Source of the DNA: Podaxis mareebaensis
Lineage: Eukaryota; Basidiomycota; Agaricomycetes; Agaricales; Agaricaceae
Direction of reading: 5' to 3'
Length of the DNA stretch: 64,000 bases
NCBI GenBank assembly: GCA_018524725.1
Contig: JAEUWP010000421.1
Coordinates: forward strand, 62,001 to 126,000
Below the pieces are notes generated by a model that did not search any database, was not told the DNA's origin, and worked only from the letters and a program-made list of their open reading frames with translations. This document shows, piece by piece, positions 32,167 to 43,008 of this stretch. The translations under genes and the position numbers were made by a program. The number at the start of each line of letters is the position of its first letter. Position 1 is the first letter of the stretch.

Positions 32167-32763
32167 ATGGATAGTCCTAACTACGCCATATACTCCATCC
32201 CAGCCATCCCAGGCCACCACCATATCATCCAATACAAAGACCTACGCCTACAAGCCCTCCAAACGGATCCGCATTCCTTTTCATCGACTTACGAGCGGGA
32301 ACTTTCCATGAGCTATGATCAATGGAAAGCCCGTCTTCAATCCCGCGATAAAGTCACAATCATCGCAGCTGCTTCTTTCCAATCATCGGAAAGATTGTCA
32401 TGGCAGCACAAATGGGTGGGCATGATTACGGTTTTTGGACCAAATGTCCTGAAGCAGTTTGGCTTCACTGCTCCACGATCGTTGCAAGAAGGCGGCAGCT
32501 ACTACGTCTTCATGGGCATTTGGGTAAACCCGAGTCACAGAGGGAAAGGTTTAGGAAAGAAGTTGATTGCTGCTGGGATGGATTGGGTTCGAGCCGACGA
32601 TGGGATAGACCCGGAAGAAAGGCGAACACTCTTAATTCAGGTATTTCAAGACAACAAAGCAGCTATTAGCTTGTACGCTTCAATGGGTTTCCATCTTATC
32701 GGGCCCGATGAAGATACAAAACATGATAACACTATCTGGATGGGTATGATATTGGGAAACTGA
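32167..32763 (+). CDS. GNAT-family N-acetyltransferase
   Basis: Single-exon gene of 198 codons, ATG 32167 to TGA. It transfers acetyl from acetyl-CoA to an amine of an unknown substrate. The GNAT fold is visible: an N-terminal substrate part (IIQYKDLRLQALQTDPHSFS, typical of GNAT beta1-alpha1), a central strand FMGIWVNPSHRGKGLGKKLI with the acetyl-CoA binding R-G-K-G-L-G loop at about residues 122-127, then LLIQVFQDNKAAISLYASMGF (motif B: N-x-x-A-x-x-L-Y-x-x-x-G-F). No signal peptide or membrane helix, so cytosolic or nuclear. It is the first single-copy gene right of the transposon block, about 180 bases from it. Closest known style is the fungal GNAT proteins of unassigned substrate. An intact frame suggests it is functional. 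Confidence 0.87.
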   Translation: MDSPNYAIYSIPAIPGHHHIIQYKDLRLQALQTDPHSFSSTYERELSMSYDQWKARLQSRDKVTIIAAASFQSSERLSWQHKWVGMITVFGPNVLKQFGFTAPRSLQEGGSYYVFMGIWVNPSHRGKGLGKKLIAAGMDWVRADDGIDPEERRTLLIQVFQDNKAAISLYASMGFHLIGPDEDTKHDNTIWMGMILGN

Positions 32764-32870
32764 TTGATTTTGATTATGACGCGACCCTTTTTTCTGGTCA
32801 AACTTCGTTCTCCGTACGTTATGCCCTTCGCGGACCCAACCTGACTCACGACCCATGATAATAGGCGTAA

Positions 32871-33687
32871 TCACTGGCCACTCGCCATTTTGATCGGAAT
32901 GTTATTTGTAGTAGACGAATCTTCTTTGTACCACACAACTATATACTTAAGGCCCTTTAACCTTTCCTTGACCACGCAAACCAGATTGAACCAGCCCATA
33001 CGGTCACCAACCAGCAGGATCAAGTCGAAGGTGTCCCCGGCAACGGTGATGCTTCCCGCTGTTAAAGCCTGGAAAATCAAATCAAGGGTTGCAGAAGAAC
33101 TGCTGCCGGCTATCTAGCCTACACTGGACAAATGGCATCTCCAGAAGGATTTGTGGCTCATCTGTGGGAGAGAAAGCTTCGGACTCTCCACCCATTACGG
33201 TCCACAAAGTCAGATGTTCGAGGGGCGTATCGTCAGGGTGACCTCCAGTGCAATGGCATGTCACTTTTCTCAGCTCTGTCGTGAGATAGTCCATCGTATG
33301 ATCAGCGATAAGTGCGAGATCCGAGATACGGAGTCCATGGAAATAATTCTTACTATTGGGGATTCGCTGTGGTAGGAACCTGCTGCCAAGCCATTGCTGT
33401 TACCAAACTGTAAAGATCCTTGAGATTGTCAACTTTTGGGCCTGAGGTGGGGAGACGAGTTCAGGGTGTAATGGTAGAGTGGCGGCTTCGGCCTGCTGAC
33501 ACAAGGTGTTGAAAGAGGGTTCAGAATGGTATAGCGAGGCAAATATGAACGATTTGTGTCCATAATTGATTTCATCGCATGTACAACGCCGCCTTCTACA
33601 CCTACAGTCATTGTAGGCTGGACGCTTTCGAATAATTGGCTCCAATGAGAAAGCCCAGAGGAGTCGAGAGAGTGTTTGAAACGACAA
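32871..33687 (-). CDS. Hypothetical protein, F-box/LRR-like, 3 exons
   Basis: Spliced by eye on the minus strand. Exon 1 starts at ATG 33687 (MSFQTLSRLLWAF) and ends before SRIFTV. A 50-base GT..AG intron leads to YFHGLRISDLALIADHTMDY and LEHLTLWTVMGG, ending at about ILLEMPF. A second short intron leads to ALTAGSITVAGDTFDLILL and LKGLKYIVVWYKED. The stop is at 32871. The regular spacing of L-x-x-L-x-L segments and the aspect of the text resemble the leucine-rich halves of Agaricomycete F-box proteins, but no F-box is visible. The donor of the second intron is not consensus. The start of exon 1 could instead be at 33728 in another frame. Unknown function. Confidence 0.45.
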
Positions 33688-34099
33688 GAAACGTAAGGCT
33701 CTTGAAATTCTATAATAAAATTCAGCATAAGATGGCGGGATTATACGAAAAAATGGAATAGAAGGGAGGCAAGACGAAGAAGATATAAGGAGTCGGGATG
33801 CATGAGGTGCAGTTGATGGAAGCTTGGGCGTTGACTGAGCCCAGTATGTCGCAATAAATGGTTCGTGAGATGGCTTACAAGGGTGGATCTCGACGTGTGC
33901 ACAGCAGACGTATGGTATCGTGACGTCGTAGGAGGAGGCGACGGATGGCGGTTTCCCGGCCAGACGGCGTCCGATCCCTACAGGCGTCGGGCATTCCTTC
34001 CGTCGCTACACTTATTATTCCCGAAAGGAAACTTCCTGTTCTGACAAGGTGACTTGGTGATCATAACATGACAGCGCGAATGTCTCGTTACATTTCCAA
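33688..34099. other. Short intergenic region between hypothetical gene and MFS gene
   Basis: About 400 bases between the 5' end of a minus-strand hypothetical gene and the 3' end of a minus-strand transporter gene. Nothing recognisable beyond probable promoter and terminator sequence. Confidence 0.4.
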
Positions 34100-36696
34100 T
34101 CAGTACAAGTAACGGAATCCTTTCCTTCTCTCCATTGCTTGCTCAAAGGTCATACCCTCAAGACGCGCGGCCTCTTCCACCCGTGCTCGGTTAGCTCCTT
34201 GCATAGCAGCGTTGTCATCGGCATCGAGTTTCTTGTTCTTGTGCACGAGTATCTGACGTATGACTAGACCACACGTTACTATCCTAGACAGAGTATATCA
34301 CGGCAGAGACCTTACCCAACGATAACAAGGAGGAAATGACAAGGGCACCAAGCGATATGGCCATTGACGGATGATACTTAGGTCCCCAAGCTGCCTTCCA
34401 AGTATAGGACCCCATACTGAAGCGGTGAAATCTCAGAAACTATCCATTGGCTCAAGGTGCTGAACAACTCACACATTGCCGAGGTTGCCGCACCCATTGA
34501 CGATTCCAATGGCTGCCGCGCGCTTACTGAAATTAGATTTATCAGTTGCTGACGGATTATACCTCCGTCGTTGAGAACCTACGCAGGCGGTCGGGGAACA
34601 GCATTCGACACCCAAACCAAGGTCATTGCGAAACCTAAAAGGATATGAAGGATCCTTCAGTCAGAGGTAAAAAGAACGTTACGTACCTGTATATCCGCAC
34701 GCCATTAAGAACAGCGAGACATATCGCCCTGCTATCGACATCGTGGACATTGCGATAATGAACCCGACGATTACTCCCCACCACCAACCAGCGATGTGGA
34801 AGTACCGCTCGCCCGTCCTGTCTGTGGTGGTCGGGTTTGTTAACGAGGTCACCGGGGGTAGCAGAAAGACTACATACCTGCATGCCATGCATTCACGCAG
34901 CACACTATTGAGGCGAGGATCCAAGGTGGACTATGCGTTAGGTAAGTCTGCGTACACACTTCGAAAAAGAGATATTTACGCTGCGAGTAACAAAGTCACG
35001 GTTGTGTTGAACCCAAGTGTTTGAGTTAATCTGGAACGGAGTCAGGTTGTGATTAATGGCTTCGTTGGCAGATCAGAGTCGTACGTGGGGAAGAACTGCA
35101 CAAAGCTAAGACCCAGCAGCTGGGCTGTTGTCATGATCGCGAATAATGGCACCAGGGGATCTTTCAACGCCATTTTCAAACCTTGCCAGGCCCTAAGATG
35201 TCGTTAGTGTCAGCGTCCATTTTTATCAAAACATCCTCACGAATCTTCAGCATTATCTTTATCAGCCTCCCCTGCATCATCTGAAAGTCGCGCTTGGGCT
35301 AGCCTCAGCTCATATTGGGACAACCACCTGGTATTGTTCGGCTAATAGTTGTCTTTAGACGATCGATAGGGCCTGATCGGGAACTCGCAAAGCTTACGTA
35401 GTCTGGGAGTAGCCATCTATGGAGGTTCGTGAGCAGTCTAGTCCTATCATGTGAATTAAATCGATTCCTCACATGCTGTTCAGTCCAATAAACATTGTGA
35501 TAGCGCCCTAAGACTCGATAAGTCAGCGAACGAGCGGCAAGAGTCAGCTTTCTACCTCAATGAAGAAGAGCCTGGTGAATTGCCGTAAGTAACAATCCAG
35601 GTTTGGTCACCGCTGTCTCACCATCTCCAAGCCCGAATTCCACGTTTGCCTTCCATGTTGGATAGAATGCCCGCAGCAATTAACTATCATTCTAATAAGT
35701 ACGGAGCTTTTCAATGACTGCCTACTCACAGCACCGAAAGCGTTTGATATCAAGAGTCCGGCATAGAGAATGGCAGACCGAAAAGCTAGTTCCTACATGA
35801 CTGGGTTGGCTATTAAATAAATGGAAAGACAGAAGTGCATACTTTCTTAGTGTACCATCGTGACAGGAGATAAATGGCCCCAGGGTAGAATGCGGCTTCG
35901 GGCAACCCGATGAACACCCGGCAAGCGAGTATCCCAGCGAAGTTCTTGGTGACCTAACACCATAAATCGTGTTGAGTGTTGCAATGAGCCCAAATACAGG
36001 GAGAGGGGCAAAGCATACCCCAGTAAGTAAGCTCGTTAGGCCCCAGCCAACTACGCAGGCACCGATGTACCATGAAGGTCTAATGACTTGCATGGTTAGT
36101 TGAGTCGGGTAAAGCGGCAGACGCCCACCTTGTAACATAATTCAGCAGCTGGCAAAATCAATTAGTTGTTCATTAAGATCTGGCTATACACTTACCATGT
36201 TCGAGGGTATTTGGGCCGGGCAATAAGTTACAAACAGAATGGCTATCACGGTTGCATATTGTACATCTGAGAGCAAGCATGAGCTGCAGCTGCGCTTAGC
36301 TGCCAGAGACCGTACCGTCGATTCTTAAATCCTCTTGCATACCCTTCAATCGGGCAGTTGTAATGCCGTTCCGCTATGACCAAAACCGATGTCACTTCAC
36401 AAACACTTTGAGAAGAGGTTGGCACATACATCGATATAGTTCATGATATAGATGACGAAAATGGTTGGCAATACTCTCATATCCAACTTCCTCACCAATC
36501 TCTTTTCCGCTGCGATTCTTTCCTGTGATCCAGGAGGAGGTAGCCCTTTCACGACATCCACATCTTTCCCAACGCCTTCGTTTGTGTCTCGATCTGAATC
36601 CCTCGGAAGCTCTTCCAGGGATACCTTCGCCTTCATATCATCGTGCTTGATGTCGCTCATATCGGAATCGTCTGCCCTCGGGCTTCGTATCAGCAA
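34100..36696 (-). CDS. MFS transporter, anion:cation symporter (allantoate permease-like) family
   Basis: Multi-exon permease of the plasma membrane, probably carrying an organic anion or vitamin-like substrate. Exon 1 (36430-36696) encodes a charged N-terminus ending in LDMRVLPTIFVIYIMNYID, then exon 2 (36316-36373) RNGITTARLKGMQEDL. Exon 3 (36196-36266) encodes YATVIAILFVTYCPAQIPSN. PSWYIGACVVGWGLTSLLTG and the signature CRVFIGLPEAAFYPGAIYLLS follow, with WYTKKE. Later exons give WLFFIEGAITMFIGL, WQGLKMALKDPLVPLFAI, RYFHIAGWWWGVIVGFIIAM and KRAAAIGIVNGCGNLGN. The last exon ends KGFRYLY with the stop at 34100-34102. This is the full 12-helix layout expected for about 500 residues, in roughly a dozen exons. 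A downstream Met within exon 1 (MSDIKHDD) is an alternative start. Substrate cannot be told from sequence. Confidence 0.9.
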
Positions 36697-37915
36697 GAGA
36701 TGGAGCGATGTAGTAGGTCGTCGAAGGGAGGTGAGCCTTGCCTAGGTCTAGGTCTTATAAAGTCAACGAGCGTTGGTATATCAGTTGTACCTCGCCCTCT
36801 TTTGTGTGAATGGGAGAGAGACAGGGGAACTATGCCCTGGATTATTGGAATAGCTTCCAACGGCGTTTAGGGGGTCAGTAATAGTTCTGCTACTTCGTGT
36901 GGGATGAGAGTCGGGGCTGAGGAAGCCTATACTCGGCTAAAGGAGCTGAGAACCCTTTTGCCCGGTAAACAGGTCGATTAACGTCATTTAGAAGCTCATG
37001 CTCCAAGCTATGCGAGAACGGTGGTAAAAAAGATTGCAGTTGCATTCTTATGGAGTCTACGTGCGCGGCACAACAAACACAATACGTATTCATGAGCTCA
37101 ATCCATCTCGTTGTCAGGAACATCTGGCTCACGAATGGATTTCTACAGTATTATCGGTTGGACCGCGGAGCTTTCATCATTACCTGTGAAGATAAATCAG
37201 CAACGCTGTGTGTTGAGGGACCGCCGCCCGTATAAAAATATAATACACTCACTGCCGGGGCCGGGAGGCCGTCTTGCCCAATCAAAATGTTATCCACACA
37301 TTGGAGGTCACGAGTCACTTTTCGTCCACCCAACAGTTGTCACCTGGAACGTCTGAGAGGCTTTCCTACTGTCAGGTGCCTCTCTGGGAGAAGCGAATCG
37401 CGAAAGGTCAGCGTGGTTATTTGTGCCTCTGCGGGTGTCAAGTGTATGAATAAACGTCTTCTGTGTCAACGGTGAGAAATTCAAGGCCACGATATCCGGA
37501 TGTCCGAAACGGGTATTTGAATAGGGTGCTGGCAGGTATCAAACGAGGGGAATTGAAATTCATGTGTAGTAGCCTTCTTAGAACTTCAGAACTTGAATGC
37601 CGGATTTCGGTTGATAGCGGCGCTTGGCTACGACATATGGATGACACTTGATGGCGCTCGAGAATCTGGGCAAGGTGTGTCTCTTCAGTTCACTGGCTAA
37701 TACAACATGCAGGTAAGACAGAAGTACAAAGATAGAAGAACCAAGTTCTCATTGCTAGTGGTCAATTATGAAAGCACGGACGGACGGATGAAAAAGGGAA
37801 GAAGTAGTGTTCTGCAGTTCGAAGATGGCCGAAAACGACAGGGTACATGTAAAAAGGAAACAATTCCCAAGGCGCACCAAAGTAAGCGTCTTGTGAGATC
37901 TTGTAGAGATCCAGA
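36697..37915. other. Intergenic region upstream of the MFS gene
   Basis: About 1.2 kb between the 5' end of the transporter gene and the 3' end of the glucanase gene, both on the minus strand. It should hold the transporter promoter. No coding frame with a recognisable family was found, and no repeat stands out. Confidence 0.4.
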
Positions 37916-40900
37916 TTAGCCTCCGCCAACACAGGCGCTACTTGGTAATGTTGCATTTACTGCATTCCACGCACTACAGTAACCGTTATGTTAAGCCCCA
38001 TGCCACAAGGAAGATAAAAACACCGAAATCGTGATGAGCACTCACTCTGGATATTGACATCCTACGACGGGTCTAATCAAGTTCCGAAAACAGGATAGGC
38101 CGTTCAATCATAGATGTCCTTCAGGTAGAATGGATAATGTCGCTTACACATAAGCCATATCGCTGTCTGAAGGATTCTTCCACCCGTTTCCAACATCGGC
38201 CGAAGGTGCCGCAGTGAACGTAGGTGCAGGTAGGGTCTTAAGGGAGCCAGTGGGCGTATAGGTTGGCAAAAGGGCGATCTGTGTTCCTGTGAATGAGGGA
38301 CCCAAAGTCACGGGCGGGAAAGCATGAGAGGACGCTTGGGTGGGGTCAACTTTCCCTGCGCCAGCCTGTCCAGGAGCGGGACAGAGAGCATAAGCCATTA
38401 ATCGGGCCACATTCACAGTGAAACAAGCTTACGCCACCAGTGGCTGTCGCCGGGTAGGTTCCATCGAAAATTTGTGATGATCCCAAAACAGAAGCACAAT
38501 GACCAGTGGCTTCTCGAGGGTCTGTTATCCATCGGAGATTTGACCAGTCCAAGACCGCATACAATCCCCAATAACATGAATCACCACGAGTGCGATGGCG
38601 TAACCAGAAGACAATCGCAAATTTTCGTAATGGTGTCAGTTCACCGATCATACTTTAATAGCGTTGGCCGCGGAGTGTGGATTACATACCTTTGGGAATC
38701 CACCCTTTTTCTAGTCCGAGCTGGTAATGCCACATGGGGCTTGACGAAGTGCCAAGGACAGTCGAGTTACCAATCTTCCAAGTCCAGAAAAAGAAATTCT
38801 GGAGCGCATCCATGGAGGCCAAAGCCACCTGTTTCAGGACAGCAACCGTCTGAGGCGTATACGACTATTTTGAATCAAAGCGCGGTGTAAACGGGCAATT
38901 ATCCAGTCACAGAAAGTACATGTCAATGGTTATGCTAAAGCTAGTGAAAATGCACTTACGCTCCAGTCGTCCCATGGCTTGCAATCGGGATAGCCAGGTG
39001 TTGATCCAATGCCACTCAGCCTAAAAAGGAAGGGCATTAGGAACGCATGCTTTGTTGATCGCACTCAGACCAACTCAGTCGTGGCCTGGTCTGGTCAATC
39101 GAACACACGAGGAGAAAATTAGCTCTCACCAAAGACCACAATCGTTGATAGCTGCCGAGAATTCACCGCCAACTGTCACGCCGAAAACCTTCTGCGACTG
39201 GTTTGTGGCAATAGCCCAGGAGCTGGTACACAATCAGCCGGCCTCCAAGGAAATCAGCTAACTCAAAAAGGAACTAACCACGGTCTGATGGCCAAAGTCT
39301 CAGGCCTGGCGGAATTCTATTGAGCAATGCGCAGGAATAGCTGTGACTCTCCACATCAACATACGGAGTTGTATGGTCGCCCATGAATGCAAGGTACTGG
39401 ACACCGGGTTAGCATGTAATCTTGACACTCCTCAAATGAGGTTACGCACCGGATGTTGGTCGAGCATCAACCTGTCAGCCCCGGACAAGAATCTAACGTC
39501 CAGTTAGAAACAGCATCCGCAGGAGCGTTGAAGGATAGTGCATCAGATACCCACCCTTCCCATATTGCAGGCTGCCACAGTTCAAAGTTTTTCGTGAGCC
39601 ACGACAGCGAACGCCAGCGTTTTCCGAAGAAAGACCTACCCCTTGAAAGCCCTCGTGGATCGCAATGTAAGGTCCTGCACCGGTACCTGTTCCTCTGAGA
39701 AAAAGCGCACAATGTTGGATGAGGATCGGAGGATCAAATCGTAAGACTTATGAATAGAATGTAACATACGTTGCTTTCCTAATCGCCTCGTACGCGGCGT
39801 GATAGAAGCTTTGCACTGGAGTTTGACCCACTGTACCCCACAGTATCTCGTTGACAATACCCACACTAATGAAAGAGCAAACAAAAACGAATAAAACCAT
39901 CACATGGCCGAAAAACGAAAGAAAATACCGACATTCCGACGACATCCCGATATTGATCTTGGCTGACAAACTCTGTGATTATCCGGAGGTACGTGAGAGT
40001 GCGTTGGGCGTTGGCGATACCCATCACTCCATACATACTTTGGAGAAGTACTCAATGGAAGATGCTATTAACTCCATACGAAGGAAATTACTCACAAATT
40101 GACGGAGCCACCTAGAGCACGAGGGGACTATCAGCCCAGCTGTTCGTGTGAATGAAAAGGGGGTCGTACTTTTTCCAGAATGGTTCTATTGGCGAAGAAT
40201 GATTAGAAATTCCATAGAACGATTGGTTTGCTAAAACAAACCCATCCGTTCTGGCTTCCCGGAAGCGCATGTAAATCAAGATAGATGCGAATACCATACT
40301 TTCGTCCCCATTGAATCCTAAAGAAGAAAATACTCAACAAGATTTTGACATCAAGAAGTGGGCACTTACGCCTTTAGAAAGTATTTCCATGAGGTCCCGA
40401 CCAGGAATGGTTCGTCGTTGATAGCCTCAATGGCCCAGAACCCGATGGGAATCCTTACCCAGTTCAATCCAGCGGCTGCGAAATGACAAGTTTGCCCATT
40501 TGTGAATAGAAGGATGTAGTAACACATACCTGCAACGTCGGCGAAATCCTTCTCGGTCTACGAAGGAAAAAAAAAAACACTATCTATATATGAAGCTAAA
40601 CCCCAGTTTAATTTATCACGTACAATAAAGGTCCTGTAGTGCTCTTCCATTTCTTGTGCCATATTCTCGCCCATAGCAATGGATAATGTCCACTCGTCGA
40701 CGACAGGTATAGCGCTGTTGTTGACGTATTTCTCATAAAGGCCGGGGCAGATGAATGGTTCAGTGACTGAAGCATTCATCGGTATTAACGCCCACAAAAA
40801 TTTGACAAGTCAGACATACCGAGCCAGCCCCTAAACCGTGAGAGCACAATTAGTGGCTTCCGTGCTCGATACACTGTCATTCGGTCCAGACTCACCCGAG

Positions 40901-41469
40901 ATTGACACCGCGAGCAATATCTTGACCCCAAACCCATTCTTCAGTACCGATAGCCTTACTCCAGCTCTGGGACTTTCCAGGTCCAAATGGATTTTGGGGA
41001 TCGAAAACCCAATTACCCCCGAAATCGTTCTGATAGGTGAACTTGGTTCCATCCTCCATGACAATGACGCTCCCAGACGTTCCCGAAGTTGCACTTTTTG
41101 AGTCACCACCAGATGCCCCATTGGAGTTGCTTGCCGTCCTTTTGCGACTCGTCAAAACCAAGGGAACGACGATGGCGACAACGATCACGGAGATGAGACA
41201 GAAAAGACCGGCAATGAGAAGCCATGGTCGCGTTCTTTTTGGAGCTAGCGAACCATGAACAATGTCCGGCGATGACCTTTTGACTGGAGTGAACTGTGAC
41301 TAAGGCAAATTCATGAATGGTTCTCGAAAATAAGATTGTGGTGTCGTACTGAGGCATAGAGCTCATTGCGGGCGTCCCACGAATCAGAGGAGTTTACCAA
41401 TGGTGTCGCAAAGTCCGGGCCTGAATGGCGATGGGCCTCCGCTGTTGGCACTTGGTCGTACTGTGTCAT
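37916..41469 (-). CDS. Membrane-anchored GH5 exo-beta-1,3-glucanase (glucan 1,3-beta-glucosidase)
   Basis: Hydrolyses beta-1,3-glucan from non-reducing ends during wall remodelling. Many small exons. The first starts at ATG 41469 (MTQYDQVPTAEAHRHSGPDF) and splices to FTPVKRSSPDIVHGSLAPKR. A signal-anchor helix follows, WLLIAGLFCLISVIVVAIVV, so it is a type II membrane protein, then a Ser/Gly-rich stem. The catalytic GH5 subfamily-9-type domain has ARGVNLGGWL, the segment TEPFICPGLYEKY, AAGLNWVRIPIGFWAIE, the acid/base Asn-Glu in VGIVNEI (usually N-E-P), then GVTVGGEFSAA with the nucleophile Glu and INDCGLW. FFFWTWKIG and DPREATGHC follow. The C-terminus is a Thr/Pro-rich tail finished by two tiny exons encoding GCQYP and AWNAVNATLPSSACVGGG. 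The Ile after the catalytic NE is odd but may depend on the splice chosen there. Confidence 0.92.
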
Positions 41470-41886
41470 GGTGGTGAACGGGCAAGGTGCTGGCCGCAGG
41501 GAACATTTTACGATAGCATTGAACGTTCAGTTCGGGTGCAACAAGCAGTTAACGCACTTGACCGAATTCGGAACCGTGACAGGCTCAAGTGTTCGAATGC
41601 TGACCGACAACCGTAAATGTTTCACGACCAATGCTTACCACGTTGAGAAAGAGTTCAGCGACAAAGCGAAGAAACTGGGGATGCAAGAGCTGCTGCTGCT
41701 CTGTTTTAGCTTTGCCAAACAGCACGCAGGGGCACGGACACTGCCGCATGTTCTGACGTTCTTTTTCAACATGCCGCCGCCGACAACATAATGCCGCGTG
41801 TTCTGATTCCAGTAGACTGTGATTCGAAACTGAAAACAAAATTACAATGTACAATAGAAGGTTCTCATACAACAAATTATGTCCGG
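41470..41886. other. Intergenic region between glucanase and KIN17
   Basis: About 420 bases separating the glucanase start from the KIN17 stop, both on the minus strand. It must contain the glucanase promoter and the KIN17 terminator. A minus-strand open frame across it (41585-41890) has no recognisable content. Confidence 0.45.
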
Positions 41887-43008
41887 TCACGACGTACTCT
41901 CTCTCTCCATACGCCGTCTCTTCCGCTCTTGGTCCTCCAGAATCAACCGCTCGGCCGCAGACATAGGGGGCGCAGGTCGCTTCTTATCATTCTTCTCACT
42001 ATCGCCAGTTGAGCTTGAACTCGCTGTAGCCGTCTTGAAGACATTCGGACGCTTCAACGGGTTAGCCTTGAGAGGGTTAATACCAGGCTTCAGAGGATTC
42101 AGTTTTAACCCAGCGGGTGCTATGGTTGAACCAGAACCTGAGGCAGACGCTGGCGACGATGTTGTAGCTGGTGGTTTGGCTGATAAGGACAGCACCACCT
42201 TTTCTCCTTCATCTCGCTTCAAACCCTCCTCTGCAGGAGGAGATCCTGATTGAGATTCCGAATCCTCAGCCTCGCCCGCCTCGGCCTTTGCACGTTCAAT
42301 TTGTTCGGCGATCAACATCCGTTCGCGGGCTTCATCAGACATAGTTGCCCGTTCTTTCTTTAGGTTAGCCTCCTACAGGACATGATCAGCAAGGTTAAGA
42401 AACGGAACGAGGAGTCATTGGAACGTACTGCTTTAGCAAGAGCTTTTGGAGAGTTGTCGATCCATGCAATAAACCATCCCTTCTCTGTTTCATCTACTCT
42501 TGCGACGCCAGTCCTTCCCAGGTGTTTCACGAATTCGGTTAATGTCACCCAACGAGTCGCGTTCATGTGCAGGTGATGCTTGTCCGAAATGTACTCCTGA
42601 TACACTCGATTGGCCAGCACTCGTTTAGTACCAAATCTGTTCACGAAGAGCATGCCGATCAGCAAATGCTTGTATGAAAGCAACATAAGGTACGCACCTT
42701 CGGGAAAGTAACTGTACAAACTCGGACTGGAACTGAGCCGAGAAGTTGGCGATATGGCTTCCTGCATGCTCGCCAACGACCAACATCTGCCTTAGGTGGG
42801 CCTCGGATTGTGTATGACACTTGAACCCGTTTTCATCTCGACATTGCTTCTGACAAACTTGACAGTACCACCTTAGGCGCTGCAGGCCCTTGGATTTCAT
42901 CTTGTTGGCGACATATTTCGGCGTACCAACTGTTCAAGAACAAGTCGGAGTCTGCATGTAATTTTTCTGCACAAAATAATAATCATGCCTACCTTCTGCA
43001 CGAGGCAT
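41887..43008 (-). CDS. KIN17: KIN17 DNA/RNA-binding protein
   Basis: Nuclear zinc-finger protein of the Kin17 family, linked to DNA repair, replication and pre-mRNA processing. Four exons with consistent phase. Exon 1 is 16 bases (MPRAE, ATG 43008-43006). Exon 2 starts at 42929 with VGTPKYVANKMKSKGLQRLR and carries the C2H2-type finger CQVCQKQCRDENGFKCH. Exon 3 carries the winged-helix-like domain (FGTKRVLANRVYQEYISDK, NATRWVTLTEFVKHLGRTG, EKGWFIAWID). Exon 4 starts EANLKKERATMSDEARERM and ends with a Lys-rich tail ERKRRRMEREST. Introns are 50-65 bases. About 300 residues, shorter than animal KIN17, which has extra C-terminal SH3-like domains; those appear absent, as in many fungal forms. All key finger cysteines and histidines are present. 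Confidence 0.94.

Noticed and set aside
33466..33525. tRNA-like text (GTAATGGTAGAGTGG followed by AGGGTTCAGAAT)
   Set aside because: The A-box is fair but the B-box fails the required GGTTCRA pattern, no acceptor stem pairs, and the stretch lies within the first exon of a plausible hypothetical gene.
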